Assembly: GCA_965225955.1 (NCBI GenBank)
Contig: CBDDBX010000044.1
Location: 123,855 to 187,854, forward strand
Reading direction: 5' to 3'
Length of the DNA: 64,000 bases
Source: CBDDBX01 sp965225955
GTDB lineage: Bacteria; Acidobacteriota; Aminicenantia; UBA2199
In this document: positions 28,566 to 36,997 of the stretch, one piece after another
Layout: each line of letters starts with the position of its first letter
How positions within the stretch are numbered: position 1 is the first letter of the stretch
Notes under the pieces: generated by a model
Told to the model about the DNA's origin: nothing
Seen by the model: only the letters and a program-made list of their open reading frames with translations
Databases searched by the model: none
Position numbers and translations under genes: made by a program

Positions 28566-30185
28566 ATGTTTAATAATATAAAGGTAGGTGCAAGGCTTGC
28601 TGCAGGTTTTGGTCTGACAATAACAATTTTCATCATTCTTACATTTTTTAGTGTTAGTAAAATGGATAAACTCGCAGAGATGACCCATAAGATGTATCGT
28701 CATCCCTTTGCCGTAAGTAATGCTGTACTGAGAGTTAAAGTAGATCTTGTAAGTATGCACAGGTCGATGAAAGATGTCGCTCTGGCCCGTAACAGCTTAT
28801 CCATAGATGCTGCCGTTTCAAAAGTCAATGAATATGAGCAGAATGTATACAAAGATTTTGAGATAATAAGAGAAAGATTTCTTGGAAATAAGTCTATGTA
28901 TGAAAAGGTTTTCAGTCTGTTTAAAGCATGGAAGCCAATAAGAGATGAAGTTATCCAGCTTATGCGTTCAGGCAACAGAATCGCTGCTGCTAATATTACC
29001 AAGGGAAAAGGAGCTGCCCATCTTGCTTCTCTTAACACTTCAGTAGAAGCTTTAAATAAATTTGCTCAGAACAAAGCAATAGATTTTGATAATAATGTCA
29101 GCAATGTTCATAGTAATACGATACTCATAACATACGGAGCTCTGATCTTTGGCTGTATTGTAGGAGTATTTATAAGTATGTTCATAACCAGAACAATTAC
29201 CACACCTCTTGAAAAGGCTGCTATGTACGCCAGAAAACTTGCAGGAGGTGATCTTACATTAAGAATTGAGACGGATGCAAAAGACGAAATAGGAAATCTT
29301 CTGCTGGCTCTTCACGACACTATTGCCAACCTTTCAGGTATGATTCAGGTAATAAAGGATTCTGCAATTTCTCTATCTGAAGCTTCACAGGATATTTCTG
29401 CTTCTACAGAAGAGCTTTCTGCTACAGCTGAAGAGCAGGGTAATCATTCAAATACGGTTGCATCATCGGTACAGGAACTGGCGGCCTCTTCATCCGATAT
29501 ATCCAGTTCGATCAGTGAAACAAGGGAAAGTGCTTCAGAATCTTCAAATATGACTAAAGAGGGTAGCAAATCTATACAGAAATCTATTGAATCATTTAAC
29601 CTCATAAAATCCCAGACAGACAACTTATCTGTTATCATAAAGAATCTGGGGGATTCAACTTTGAAGATTGGCAATATTATTGATGTAATAAACGATGTTG
29701 CAGATCAGACAAACCTTCTGGCACTGAATGCAGCAATTGAAGCCGCCAGAGCAGGTGAAGCCGGTCGTGGGTTTGCTGTTGTAGCTGATGAGGTAAGAAA
29801 ACTGGCTGAAAGAACCGGAGCTGCAACAAAAGAGATTACCGGCATTATAACAAGCCTTCAGACTGAAGCAGACAAAGCAGAATCAGCTATGAAAGATGCT
29901 TCAAGGGAAGTTGAACACGGCGGAGAACTTGGCAGAGAATCTCTTACAATGCTGGAAAAAATAGTAGATTCAAGTAATGAGATAGTGGACTCAACAAATA
30001 TGGTGGCTCATTCAATAAGTGAAGAGAATGCCACAATTGAAGAGGTTAACAATAGTATCCACGGAATTGCAACTTCAGCCGAAGAGTCTGCCGAAGCTAT
30101 TCAGTCAGTTGCTGTAACTGCAGAACGTCTTTCTGATGAATCAGATAAACTAATGAATGCAATAAATCAGTTCAGAATCAAATAA
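28566..30185 (+). CDS. Methyl-accepting chemotaxis protein
   Basis: 539 residues: first membrane helix about 12-32, a periplasmic four-helix-bundle sensor about 33-185, second membrane helix about 188-212, HAMP ([22 protein letters not shown] and following, about 213-265) and a long cytoplasmic signalling coiled coil with the invariant hairpin tip [20 protein letters not shown]. Glu/Gln-rich segments on either side are the likely methylation sites. No C-terminal CheR-binding pentapeptide is seen; the chain ends NQFRIK. It sits alone with a GGGGG ribosome site, so it signals to a CheA/CheW complex encoded elsewhere; ligand unknown. Its presence implies the cell is motile or uses a chemosensory pathway. 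Confidence 0.96.
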   Translation: MFNNIKVGARLAAGFGLTITIFIILTFFSVSKMDKLAEMTHKMYRHPFAVSNAVLRVKVDLVSMHRSMKDVALARNSLSIDAAVSKVNEYEQNVYKDFEIIRERFLGNKSMYEKVFSLFKAWKPIRDEVIQLMRSGNRIAAANITKGKGAAHLASLNTSVEALNKFAQNKAIDFDNNVSNVHSNTILITYGALIFGCIVGVFISMFITRTITTPLEKAAMYARKLAGGDLTLRIETDAKDEIGNLLLALHDTIANLSGMIQVIKDSAISLSEASQDISASTEELSATAEEQGNHSNTVASSVQELAASSSDISSSISETRESASESSNMTKEGSKSIQKSIESFNLIKSQTDNLSVIIKNLGDSTLKIGNIIDVINDVADQTNLLALNAAIEAARAGEAGRGFAVVADEVRKLAERTGAATKEITGIITSLQTEADKAESAMKDASREVEHGGELGRESLTMLEKIVDSSNEIVDSTNMVAHSISEENATIEEVNNSIHGIATSAEESAEAIQSVAVTAERLSDESDKLMNAINQFRIK

Positions 30186-30192
30186 GGGAGTT

Positions 30193-31011
30193 TTATACTC
30201 CCAGCTGCTCCTGCCATCCTGAGCTGTATAATCTCATAGATTCTGCTTTAACAGATTTACCGGTAACAGGGTCAATGTCTATAATGGAAAAATCCATTAT
30301 ACATTCACCATTATCTACTTCAAATCTGTGATGAATACCTGTAAGGAATCGTGCGATAATAGGTTCGCGTTTCATTCCTATTACAGAATTCAATACTCCG
30401 GTCATGCCTGCATCAGATTGATAAGCTGTCCCTTTTTCAAGTATTCTTATATCAGCTGTAGGTATATGTGTATGTGTGCCAATAACCGCACTTACACGGC
30501 CATCAAGATAGTACCCCATGGCCTGTTTTTCAGCGGTTGCTTCTGCATGAAAATCTACAAATATGACTTTGCTGTCACAGGTTTTAAGAATCTCATCCAT
30601 TTTAAGGAATGGATTATCTACTACAGGATCCATAAAAACCCGTCCCTGAAGGTTTATTACAATTCCTTTTACATTATCTTCTGTATAGAATTCACAGATC
30701 CCTTTACCTGGATTGGTATCAGGATAGTTACAGGGTCTGATAACCTGAGGATCTTCTTCAAGAACTGTCAGTGCTTCTTTTTTATCCCATACATGGTTAC
30801 CGGAGGTTATAACAGCAACACCGGCATCTTTGAGCTCATTAACTGTTTTACTAATAAGCCCGAGGCCTCCTGCACTGTTCTCACCATTGGCTATTATTAC
30901 AGATGGCTGGAATTTTTTTCTTACTGCCGGCAGAGCTGTTTTAAGAAACGCTCTGCCTGGTCTTCCAACTATATCACCAATAAAAATGATTCTCAAAGGA
31001 CTATTTGGCAT
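30193..31011 (-). CDS. ymdB: YmdB-family metallophosphoesterase
   Basis: 272 residues with the full TIGR00282-type set of metal ligands: IFIGDIVGRPGR at the N-terminus, ANGENSAGGLGL, ITSGNHVWDKKE, VDFHAEATAEK and VIGTHTHIPTAD. YmdB is a cytosolic di-iron phosphodiesterase acting on 2',3'-cyclic nucleotides. It overlaps the end of rny by 11 nt, and the rny-ymdB pairing is well known from Firmicutes, where YmdB modulates RNase Y-linked RNA decay and cell-fate switching. Last gene of the zapB-zapA-rny-ymdB run. Confidence 0.94.
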   Translation of the reverse strand: MPNSPLRIIFIGDIVGRPGRAFLKTALPAVRKKFQPSVIIANGENSAGGLGLISKTVNELKDAGVAVITSGNHVWDKKEALTVLEEDPQVIRPCNYPDTNPGKGICEFYTEDNVKGIVINLQGRVFMDPVVDNPFLKMDEILKTCDSKVIFVDFHAEATAEKQAMGYYLDGRVSAVIGTHTHIPTADIRILEKGTAYQSDAGMTGVLNSVIGMKREPIIARFLTGIHHRFEVDNGECIMDFSIIDIDPVTGKSVKAESMRLYSSGWQEQLGV

Positions 31012-32566
31012 ACTCTACAGCTCTTACTTCTCTGATTACGGTTACTTTGATCTGCCCTGGATATTCCAGCTCGTCCTGAACCTTTCTTGCAATATCTTTT
31101 GACATAACAAATGTCTTATTATCATCAAGATCATTAGAGTCCACAATTACTCTTACTTCTCTACCAGCTCTCAGTGCGTAAGCTTTGTTTACACCATCAA
31201 AGGATTTACTTACGCCTTCAAGTTTTTCAAGTCTCTTAATGTAAGTTTCAAAGATCTCTCTTCTTGCACCAGGTCTGGCAGCTGAAATACTATCTGCAGC
31301 CTGTACAAGTACACCTTCAACAGAAGTAAAATCAACATCCATATGGTGTGATTCGATAGCTTCCTGAACGATTCTTGACTCACCATACTTTCTGGCCAGT
31401 TCAACTGAAAGCTGAGTATGTGTTCCTTCAGTTTCACGGTCAATGGATTTACCGATATCGTGAAGTAAACCGGCTCTTTTGGCAATTGCCTCACTAACTC
31501 CAAGCTCCTTAGCCATAAAGGCACTGAGCATTGCAACCTCTTTTGAGTGCTGCAGAGCATTCTGACCATATGATGTTCTGAACTGGAGCTTTCCAAGATA
31601 GTAATAAAGTTCAGGGTTAATATCCTGAATTCCAAGATCAACTACTGTATTTTCACCAATTTCTCTTAAATAATCGTCAAATGTACTCTTAACCTTATCG
31701 ACAACTTCTTCAACTCTAGCAGGATGTATACGACCATCTGAAATAAGAGCTTCCATAGATTTTTTTGCAATCTCACGTCTCACAGGATCAAAAGAAGATA
31801 CGATTATTGCTTCCGGTGTATCATCAACAATGAAGTCAACTCCGGTGGCGTTTTCAAGAGCTCTGATATTTCTACCTTCTCTACCGATAATTCTACCTTT
31901 CATCTCATCATTTGGCAGATCGATAACTGTTACTGCTGAAGATATCACATGCTCACTGGCAATTCTCTGTATTGCCATTGACACAACATCTTTAGCCATG
32001 AGATTTCTTTTATCTTTGAGTTCCTCTTCAATTTTTCTGATTCTCTGGGCAGCTTCAAGTTTTGCTTCACTCTCATATTTTGCAATCATCATCTCTTTGG
32101 CATCATTAACTGTCAGACCGGAGATCTTTTCCAGTTCTCTCTTCTGCTCTTCATAGCAGGCAGAGAGATCTGATTTCAATACTTCCAGTTCATCCTTTTC
32201 TGTAAGAAGAGTTTTCTCCCTTTCATTAAGATCTTTCTCTTTGTTGTCCAGATTTATATATCTTTTATCGAGGTTTTCCTCTTTCTGAATTAATCTCTTT
32301 TCCTGTTCATTCAGTTTCTGAGCTTTGAAACTGTTTTTCTTATTATATTCATTCTTCCAGGTAGCAAGTTCCTCTTTAATCTCTGCTGTTAGTTTTTTTC
32401 TGTTCTTCTCCAGAGATTTTTTATTTGCATCCTGATCTTCTTTTTTCTTATTCTCAATTTTACGGTACTCTTCTTCAACTTCTTTCTTTTTGAGAGCTAC
32501 CGCAACAAAGTACCCAACAGTTATTGCTACTGCTGCAACCAATATATATATTAAAACGTCACTCAT
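31001..32566 (-). CDS. rny: Ribonuclease Y
   Basis: 521 residues. An N-terminal membrane anchor (about 4-25) is followed by a long charged coiled coil (to about 190), a KH RNA-binding domain with GRIIGREGRNIRALE, then an HD domain with the catalytic LLHDIGKSID and SHHMD. The length and domain order are exactly those of RNase Y, the membrane-bound endonuclease that starts mRNA decay in bacteria lacking or supplementing RNase E. It follows zapA by 18 nt and runs into ymdB. Confidence 0.97.
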   Translation of the reverse strand: MSDVLIYILVAAVAITVGYFVAVALKKKEVEEEYRKIENKKKEDQDANKKSLEKNRKKLTAEIKEELATWKNEYNKKNSFKAQKLNEQEKRLIQKEENLDKRYINLDNKEKDLNEREKTLLTEKDELEVLKSDLSACYEEQKRELEKISGLTVNDAKEMMIAKYESEAKLEAAQRIRKIEEELKDKRNLMAKDVVSMAIQRIASEHVISSAVTVIDLPNDEMKGRIIGREGRNIRALENATGVDFIVDDTPEAIIVSSFDPVRREIAKKSMEALISDGRIHPARVEEVVDKVKSTFDDYLREIGENTVVDLGIQDINPELYYYLGKLQFRTSYGQNALQHSKEVAMLSAFMAKELGVSEAIAKRAGLLHDIGKSIDRETEGTHTQLSVELARKYGESRIVQEAIESHHMDVDFTSVEGVLVQAADSISAARPGARREIFETYIKRLEKLEGVSKSFDGVNKAYALRAGREVRVIVDSNDLDDNKTFVMSKDIARKVQDELEYPGQIKVTVIREVRAVEYAK

Positions 32567-32584
32567 TATTTCTCCTCCATAAAT

Positions 32585-32908
32585 TTATGATGAAAAATTA
32601 ATAGGAAATTTCTCATCATCTGCTTCAGATGAATCAGTAATAACCGGAGTTACTGCACTGTCGATTTTGTCAAGGATACTGTGGATATTTCTATACTCTT
32701 TTTTTAAAGTAAAAAGCTCCTCTGCTATATTAACAGAGGTTAAAAGAGCCAGCTTGTAAAAGTCAAGGTCAACAGTTCCTGATCTAATCAGGTGCAGTTT
32801 GTTCTGGACATAATTGATAATTTCCAGGAACTCTTCAGGTTTCAGATCTTCAGGTAAGTTAAAGTTGAAACTCTTCCCCAGTAACTGAACTTCAATGGTT
32901 TTGCTCAT
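32585..32908 (-). CDS. zapA: Cell division protein ZapA
   Basis: 107 residues with the ZapA pattern: an N-terminal beta strand segment EVQLLGKSFNFNLP, then a helix beginning EEFLEIINYVQNKLHLIR and the conserved LALLTSVNIAEELFTL stretch leading into a C-terminal coiled coil. ZapA binds FtsZ and bundles protofilaments at the division ring. It overlaps the ZapB-like gene by 4 nt and precedes rny, tying Z-ring and RNA-decay genes in one transcript. A 6S RNA is often found beside zapA in other genomes, but there is no room for one here. Confidence 0.88.
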   Translation of the reverse strand: MSKTIEVQLLGKSFNFNLPEDLKPEEFLEIINYVQNKLHLIRSGTVDLDFYKLALLTSVNIAEELFTLKKEYRNIHSILDKIDSAVTPVITDSSEADDEKFPINFSS

Positions 32909-33129
32909 ATGTTACTGTTGTTTACCGGTGTTTCAACAGATTCTATCAGTTCTATAAGAGATGTTACTTTATTTTTGATCTCGCTTCTTTCTCTATCCAA
33001 TTCAGTTGTTTCTTTATTGGCATCTTCGAGTTTCATTTTAAGTCTGGAGTTCTCATCTCTGAGTTCCTTTATGTTTCCCACCAAATTATTTATCTTTATT
33101 TCTAATCTGGACAGATCTTCAATATTCAT
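32905..33129 (-). CDS. ZapB-like short coiled-coil protein
   Basis: 74 residues, a continuous coiled coil (LEIKINNLVGNIKELRDENSRL and on) with a short unstructured tail, the size and style of ZapB/DUF904 proteins that link the Z ring to the chromosome through ZapA. Sequence identity of coiled coils is weak evidence, but the 4-nt overlap with zapA makes a division role likely. It is the first gene of the zapB-zapA-rny-ymdB unit, with a GGAG ribosome site 7 nt upstream and a good promoter. Confidence 0.72.
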   Translation of the reverse strand: MNIEDLSRLEIKINNLVGNIKELRDENSRLKMKLEDANKETTELDRERSEIKNKVTSLIELIESVETPVNNSNI

Positions 33130-33177
33130 TCCAAAATCTCCTTATGTGTAATTAAACAAAACTATCCGTATTAGCTT

Positions 33178-33207
33178 AATATACCATAAAGAAGATACAT
33201 TTGTTAA
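33178..33207 (-). promoter_or_regulatory. Promoter of the zapB-zapA-rny-ymdB operon
   Basis: On the minus strand TTAACA (33207-33202) and TATATT (33183-33178) are 18 bp apart, with a TG one base before the -10 (extended -10). It lies about 50 nt upstream of the first ATG. Confidence 0.7.
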
Positions 33208-33245
33208 GTATTTGGAGGAGATTTAAAAAAATTGAAATTGTGTGA

Positions 33246-33287
33246 TGAAAAAATTATACCGGAGCTGATGAACAGCTCCGGGTATAA
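33246..33287 (-). terminator. Rho-independent terminator of the thrS-infC-rpmI-rplT operon
   Basis: On the minus strand a long hairpin (TTATAC outer arm plus CGGAGCTG/CAGCTCCG inner 8-bp stem, 5-nt loop) followed by a run of T residues, starting 6 nt after the rplT stop codon. Confidence 0.92.
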
Positions 33288-33292
33288 GAAGA

Positions 33293-33646
33293 TTAATTAG
33301 CTGCTTTAACCTGCTCAACGATGCTTTTGAACACTTCAGGTTCAGTTGCTGCCAGATTCGCCAGAACCTTTCTGTTGAGCTCAATATTGAGTTTCTTAAG
33401 ACCACCGATGAAACCGGAGTAGTTAAGACCGTAAACTCTAACTGCAGAATTAATTCTTACATTCCAAAGTCTGCGGAAATCTCTTTTCTTATTTCTTCTG
33501 TCACGATATGCGTAACAAAGTGCTTTTTCTACAGCTTCCTTAGCGGTTCTGTAGTTGCTTTTTTTGGTTCCAAAAAAACCTTTAGCTAATTTAAGAATCT
33601 TCTTTCTTCTTAGTAACTTTTTGTTACCTCTACGTACTCTTGGCAT
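33293..33646 (-). CDS. rplT: 50S ribosomal protein L20
   Basis: 117 residues, standard L20 length, beginning [20 protein letters not shown] and containing the conserved [22 protein letters not shown] block and NRKVLANLA. Early-assembly 23S rRNA-binding protein. In E. coli L20 also represses its own operon by binding an upstream pseudoknot; no such element was looked for here beyond the short gap. GGGAGG ribosome site; third of infC-rpmI-rplT. Confidence 0.98.
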   Translation of the reverse strand: MPRVRRGNKKLLRRKKILKLAKGFFGTKKSNYRTAKEAVEKALCYAYRDRRNKKRDFRRLWNVRINSAVRVYGLNYSGFIGGLKKLNIELNRKVLANLAATEPEVFKSIVEQVKAAN

Positions 33647-33670
33647 TTCTTACCTCCCGGGTCGCTAAAA

Positions 33671-33868
33671 TTATGAGTAAGGTAGTAAATCTTTAATTCT
33701 TTTAACTTCTTCTTTAACAAGAATAGTTGACTGTCTAAGATTTCTCTTTCTCTTCTGGTTCTTCTTTGTAAGAATATGTGATGCAAAAGCTTTATTTCTT
33801 CTGATTTTACCACTTCCGGTAAATCTGAACCTTTTTTTAGCCCCTCTATGAGTCTTGAGTTTTGGCAT
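33671..33868 (-). CDS. rpmI: 50S ribosomal protein L35
   Basis: 65 residues, full-length L35 with [20 protein letters not shown] and the Lys/Arg-rich middle [15 protein letters not shown]. It begins inside the end of infC (23-nt overlap) with an AGGAGG ribosome site lying in the infC coding sequence, so the two are coupled. Confidence 0.98.
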   Translation of the reverse strand: MPKLKTHRGAKKRFRFTGSGKIRRNKAFASHILTKKNQKRKRNLRQSTILVKEEVKRIKDLLPYS

Positions 33869-34397
33869 CAGTTCCTCCTTTTTTTTGTCCGATTAAAATG
33901 TAGCAGTTCCATCTTTCTCTTTTGGGCTGCATCTCTATTTCTGAGATCTCTTTCAGCATTTCCATTATCTTATCTGTCATCTGCGCCAACATTTCCGGTT
34001 TACGTTTCTGTCGTCCTCTCAGCCAGATAGTAACTTTAACTTTATTTCCACCCTCAAGAAACTGTTTAATTTTCTTGAGTTTTACTTCTATATCGTGATC
34101 ACCGATCGCCGGAGTGAACTTGATCTCTTTGATGTGCACCTTTTTCTGCTGTTTCTGAGCTTCATGTGCTTTCTTCTGTATAGAATAGAGATATTTTCCA
34201 TAATCAAGAATCCTGCATACAGGAGGATTCGCATTAGGTGAAATCTCTACAAGATCCAGCTCCTTACTTTCTGCAATATCCAACGCTCTACGAGTCGGAA
34301 CAATACCAACCTGTTCCTTGTTTTCATCAATAAGGCGTACTTCTTTAGCGTTTATTTCCTCATTGATTCTGTGCGGTCTTTTTTTGGCCCTGGGCAT
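33846..34397 (-). CDS. infC: Translation initiation factor IF-3
   Basis: 183 residues from ATG 34397, which has AAGGGA 4 nt upstream and gives the normal N-terminus [23 protein letters not shown]; an in-frame ATG at 34415 would add 6 residues and overlap thrS. Domains: N-terminal IF3 domain (about 10-80) with [15 protein letters not shown], then the C-terminal domain with [22 protein letters not shown] and [16 protein letters not shown]. It prevents 30S-50S joining and checks the start codon. Unlike many infC genes it starts with ATG rather than the rare ATT/ATC. Confidence 0.96.
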   Translation of the reverse strand: MPRAKKRPHRINEEINAKEVRLIDENKEQVGIVPTRRALDIAESKELDLVEISPNANPPVCRILDYGKYLYSIQKKAHEAQKQQKKVHIKEIKFTPAIGDHDIEVKLKKIKQFLEGGNKVKVTIWLRGRQKRKPEMLAQMTDKIMEMLKEISEIEMQPKRERWNCYILIGQKKGGTDAKTQDS

Positions 34398-34404
34398 ACG
34401 TCCC

Positions 34405-36249
34405 TTATAACTCATATGATGATCTTCTCTCCCTCATTAATTTATTTACTCCTTCTATAAAAGTGTCAGTATCAACAGATCCCTGATCGCCTTTCTTATG
34501 AATTCTGTATGACAGATTTCCTGCCTTCTCCTCTTCATCCCCGATAATGACAATGAAAGGAACTTTACTTACCTCTGCATCACGAATCTTTCTGCCAACA
34601 CCTTCATTACGGTTGTCAAGCTCTACTCTTAAGCCACTCTCTTTCATTCTGCTGCAGATTTTCTCTGCATAATCAGCATTTCTGTCAGTTACCTGAAGTA
34701 TTGATACCTGAACAGGAGACAGCCATAGAGGAAAGAATCCTGCATAGTTCTCGATCAGAATCCCAAAGAATCTCTCAAGAGATCCCAGAAGTGCGCGGTG
34801 AATCATTATTGGTCGTTTTTCACTGCCATCACTATCAATATATTTAAGATCAAATCTCTTTGGAAGATTAAAATCTGCCTGTATAGTAGTACACTGCCAT
34901 GCTCTTCCCAGAGTATCTTTAACCTTAATATCAATCTTGGGGCCGTAGAAAACGCCTTCCCCGGGATCAACACTATATTTTACACCTAATTTTTCCAGAG
35001 CACATTTCAGAGCATTTGTAGCATTATCCCAGTCTTTCTGCTCGCCTACATATTTTTCAGGCTGAGTTGAAAGATATACATCAAAGTTTTTAAAGCCAAA
35101 TGTATTAAGAATATCAAGGCTGAATTTAATCAGAGTTTCCACTTCATCATTCAGCTGCTCTTCAGTACAGAACAGATGAGCATCATCCTGAGTAAAACCT
35201 CTTACCCGGAACAGGCCATGCAGAGCTCCACTCTTTTCATAGCGATAAACAGTTCCAAGTTCAGCCCATTTCAGAGGCAGATCTCTGTAACTCTTTCTGC
35301 CTTCCTTATACACCATAATATGGAATGGGCAATTCATCGGTTTAAGCTGATATTCCTGATCGTCCACGTCAATTGGAGTGTACATATCATCTTTATAGAA
35401 TCCGCTGTGTCCGCTGATATCCCAAAGATCCATCTTTGCAATATGGGGTGTATACAGAAGGTCGTATCCGCCCTTAATGTGTTCCTCTTTCCAGTATTTT
35501 TCTACTTCATGTCTTATTATACTTCCTTTCGGATGCCATAGAACAAGTCCCTGACCGGTTTCATTCTGAATAGAAAAAAGATCCTGTTCTTTACCGATTT
35601 TTCTATGGTCTCTTTCTTTAGCTTCCTTAAGAAATTTCAGATGTGCGTTCAACTGCTCAGCATCCGGGAAGACAACGCCATAAACTCTCTGCATTGAGTG
35701 ATTGTTCTCATCACCTTTCCAGTAAGCTGCTGCTACACTCTGAAGTTTGAAGTGCTTGAGATGTCCCGTTGCAGGTAAATGTGGCCCACGACAGAAATCG
35801 ACAAAATCACCCTGTCTGTACAGAGTTACTTCATCATCTTCAACTTTCTCATCAATCAGTTCAGCTTTCAGATGCTGCCCCATATTACGGAACATATCAA
35901 CAGCTTCCTTCTTTTTGAGAACTTCCTTCTCTATTTTGATGTTTTTCTTAATAAGAAACTTCATCTTTTTGGTAATGTTTTCAACATCTTCTGCTGTAAA
36001 GGGTTTTTCTACAAAGAAGTCGTAATAAAATCCATTATCAAGAGCAGGACCAACACCATACTGAGCTTCGGGATAGAGTTCCATTACCGCCTGAGCCATC
36101 AGATGGGCACAGGAGTGACGAAAAACTTCAAGGGCTTCCGGTGCAGAAGCGGTAAGCTGTTCTACAGATTCAGCACTGCTGTAATCAGCGGAAATATCCC
36201 TTAACTCACCATCAACCTTAAGTAGTACTGTTTTTTTATCTAATTTCAT
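34405..36249 (-). CDS. thrS: Threonyl-tRNA synthetase with shortened N-terminus
   Basis: 614 residues from ATG 36249. The editing domain has RHSCAHLMAQAV and CRGPHLPATGHLKHF; the class II catalytic core has KPMNCPFHIMVYKEGRKSYRDLP, motif 2 RVRGFTQDDAHLF and motif 3 HRALLGSLERF; a C-terminal anticodon-binding domain follows. Compared with E. coli ThrS the segment before RHS is only about 44 residues: the part matching KVDGEL onward of the TGS domain is present but the first 30 or so residues are missing. The frame stays open further upstream only through the tRNA-Val gene, so no longer N-terminus is possible. ATG is just 11 nt after the tRNA and has no Shine-Dalgarno site. First protein gene of thrS-infC-rpmI-rplT. 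It charges tRNA-Thr. Confidence 0.95.
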   Translation of the reverse strand: MKLDKKTVLLKVDGELRDISADYSSAESVEQLTASAPEALEVFRHSCAHLMAQAVMELYPEAQYGVGPALDNGFYYDFFVEKPFTAEDVENITKKMKFLIKKNIKIEKEVLKKKEAVDMFRNMGQHLKAELIDEKVEDDEVTLYRQGDFVDFCRGPHLPATGHLKHFKLQSVAAAYWKGDENNHSMQRVYGVVFPDAEQLNAHLKFLKEAKERDHRKIGKEQDLFSIQNETGQGLVLWHPKGSIIRHEVEKYWKEEHIKGGYDLLYTPHIAKMDLWDISGHSGFYKDDMYTPIDVDDQEYQLKPMNCPFHIMVYKEGRKSYRDLPLKWAELGTVYRYEKSGALHGLFRVRGFTQDDAHLFCTEEQLNDEVETLIKFSLDILNTFGFKNFDVYLSTQPEKYVGEQKDWDNATNALKCALEKLGVKYSVDPGEGVFYGPKIDIKVKDTLGRAWQCTTIQADFNLPKRFDLKYIDSDGSEKRPIMIHRALLGSLERFFGILIENYAGFFPLWLSPVQVSILQVTDRNADYAEKICSRMKESGLRVELDNRNEGVGRKIRDAEVSKVPFIVIIGDEEEKAGNLSYRIHKKGDQGSVDTDTFIEGVNKLMRERRSSYEL

Positions 36250-36260
36250 TGATATCACAA

Positions 36261-36334
36261 TAGGCACGGGCGGACTCGAACCGCCGACTTCTACCATGTC
36301 AAGATAGCACTCTAACCAACTGAGTTACGCGCCT
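36261..36334 (-). tRNA. tRNA-Val (anticodon GAC)
   Basis: A 74-nt cloverleaf: 7-bp acceptor with one G-U pair, D arm with GTTGGTTA, anticodon stem CTATC/GGTAG with loop TTGACAT (anticodon GAC), and T arm GGCGG-TTCGAGT-CCGCC. CCA is not encoded. Its 3' end is 11 nt before the thrS ATG, so tRNA processing would set the 5' end of thrS mRNA. Confidence 0.96.
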
Positions 36335-36425
36335 GTCCAGGGGATTCACATAAAATGCACAATCCCGAAAAAACACTTCCAGTGAGCAATAAAATGCCCT
36401 TCAGTTATGCTTCCTCAATTGCAAT

Positions 36426-36454
36426 AATTTACCGTAAATCCCCGATAATGTCAA
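36426..36454 (-). promoter_or_regulatory. Promoter of the tRNA-Val/thrS operon
   Basis: Minus strand TTGACA (36454-36449) and TAAATT (36431-36426), 17 bp apart. Between it and the tRNA lies a leader of roughly 85 nt containing a GGGATT/AATCCC hairpin. No other promoter fits thrS, so tRNA-Val and thrS are probably one transcript. Confidence 0.75.
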
Positions 36455-36471
36455 TAGTTTTTAAAATTTGA

Positions 36472-36996
36472 CTATATACTGAAGAGGCTTCCCTTCTCGT
36501 AAATGTCCTTCTGAACAACTGAGAATGGCTCTATTCTGATAACCTCATCTCTGCCGTCGACTCTTAATTCTCCTGCAAGCAGATCAACAGCAATTGTGTC
36601 ACCATTTTTTACAATTCCATCAGCAACAAATTTCTCCATTTCTGATGCAGTAAGAATAGGGAATCCTGAATTGATAGCATTTCTTTTGTAAATAGCACCA
36701 TAAGACTCAGCAATGATGAGTTTGACACCCAGAGCTGTAAAACAATCCACAGCATGTTGTCTTGATGAGCCTGCGCCAAAATTGCTACCTGCAATTATCA
36801 TATCACCTTCTTCAGCTTTTTTTGCGAAATCTTCCCATCCTTCAAGATTATCAAAGGCATACTGCCCCATCTCATTAATATCGGTAATGTGAAGATATGC
36901 ATTGTGAAAAATCTGATCTGTATCTATGTCAGGTATAAGTCTGTCCTCAGAATCAGTTAGAACCCAGACTCTTCCTTTAAATGTATATTTGCTCAT
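36472..36996 (-). CDS. leuD: Aconitase-family dehydratase small subunit (LeuD-like)
   Basis: 174 residues, the short swivel-domain type of isopropylmalate/homoaconitate isomerase subunit, with DIDTDQIFHNAYL near the N-terminus and the conserved GSNFGAGSSRQHAVDCF loop and SYGAIYKRNAINSGFPIL. It pairs with the large subunit one base upstream to form a hydro-lyase that moves a hydroxyl between two carbons of a 2-substituted malate. Leucine biosynthesis (3-isopropylmalate) is the default; homoaconitate or dimethylmalate are alternatives because leuA and leuB are absent nearby. Confidence 0.88.
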   Translation of the reverse strand: MSKYTFKGRVWVLTDSEDRLIPDIDTDQIFHNAYLHITDINEMGQYAFDNLEGWEDFAKKAEEGDMIIAGSNFGAGSSRQHAVDCFTALGVKLIIAESYGAIYKRNAINSGFPILTASEMEKFVADGIVKNGDTIAVDLLAGELRVDGRDEVIRIEPFSVVQKDIYEKGSLFSI

Positions 36997-36997
36997 A

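Noticed and set aside
30328..31035. 235-codon plus-strand ORF opposite ymdB
   Set aside because: Shadow of ymdB; composition is Tyr/Ile/Cys/Phe-rich with no ribosome site, and ymdB has all its motifs.
36250..36297. Longer thrS reading frame starting at 36297
   Set aside because: The extra 16 codons are the tRNA-Val gene read in frame; the ATG there lies in the tRNA anticodon arm.
36335..36425. T-box leader for thrS
   Set aside because: The leader is too short and lacks the conserved T-box sequence and terminator/antiterminator pair; it leads into a tRNA.
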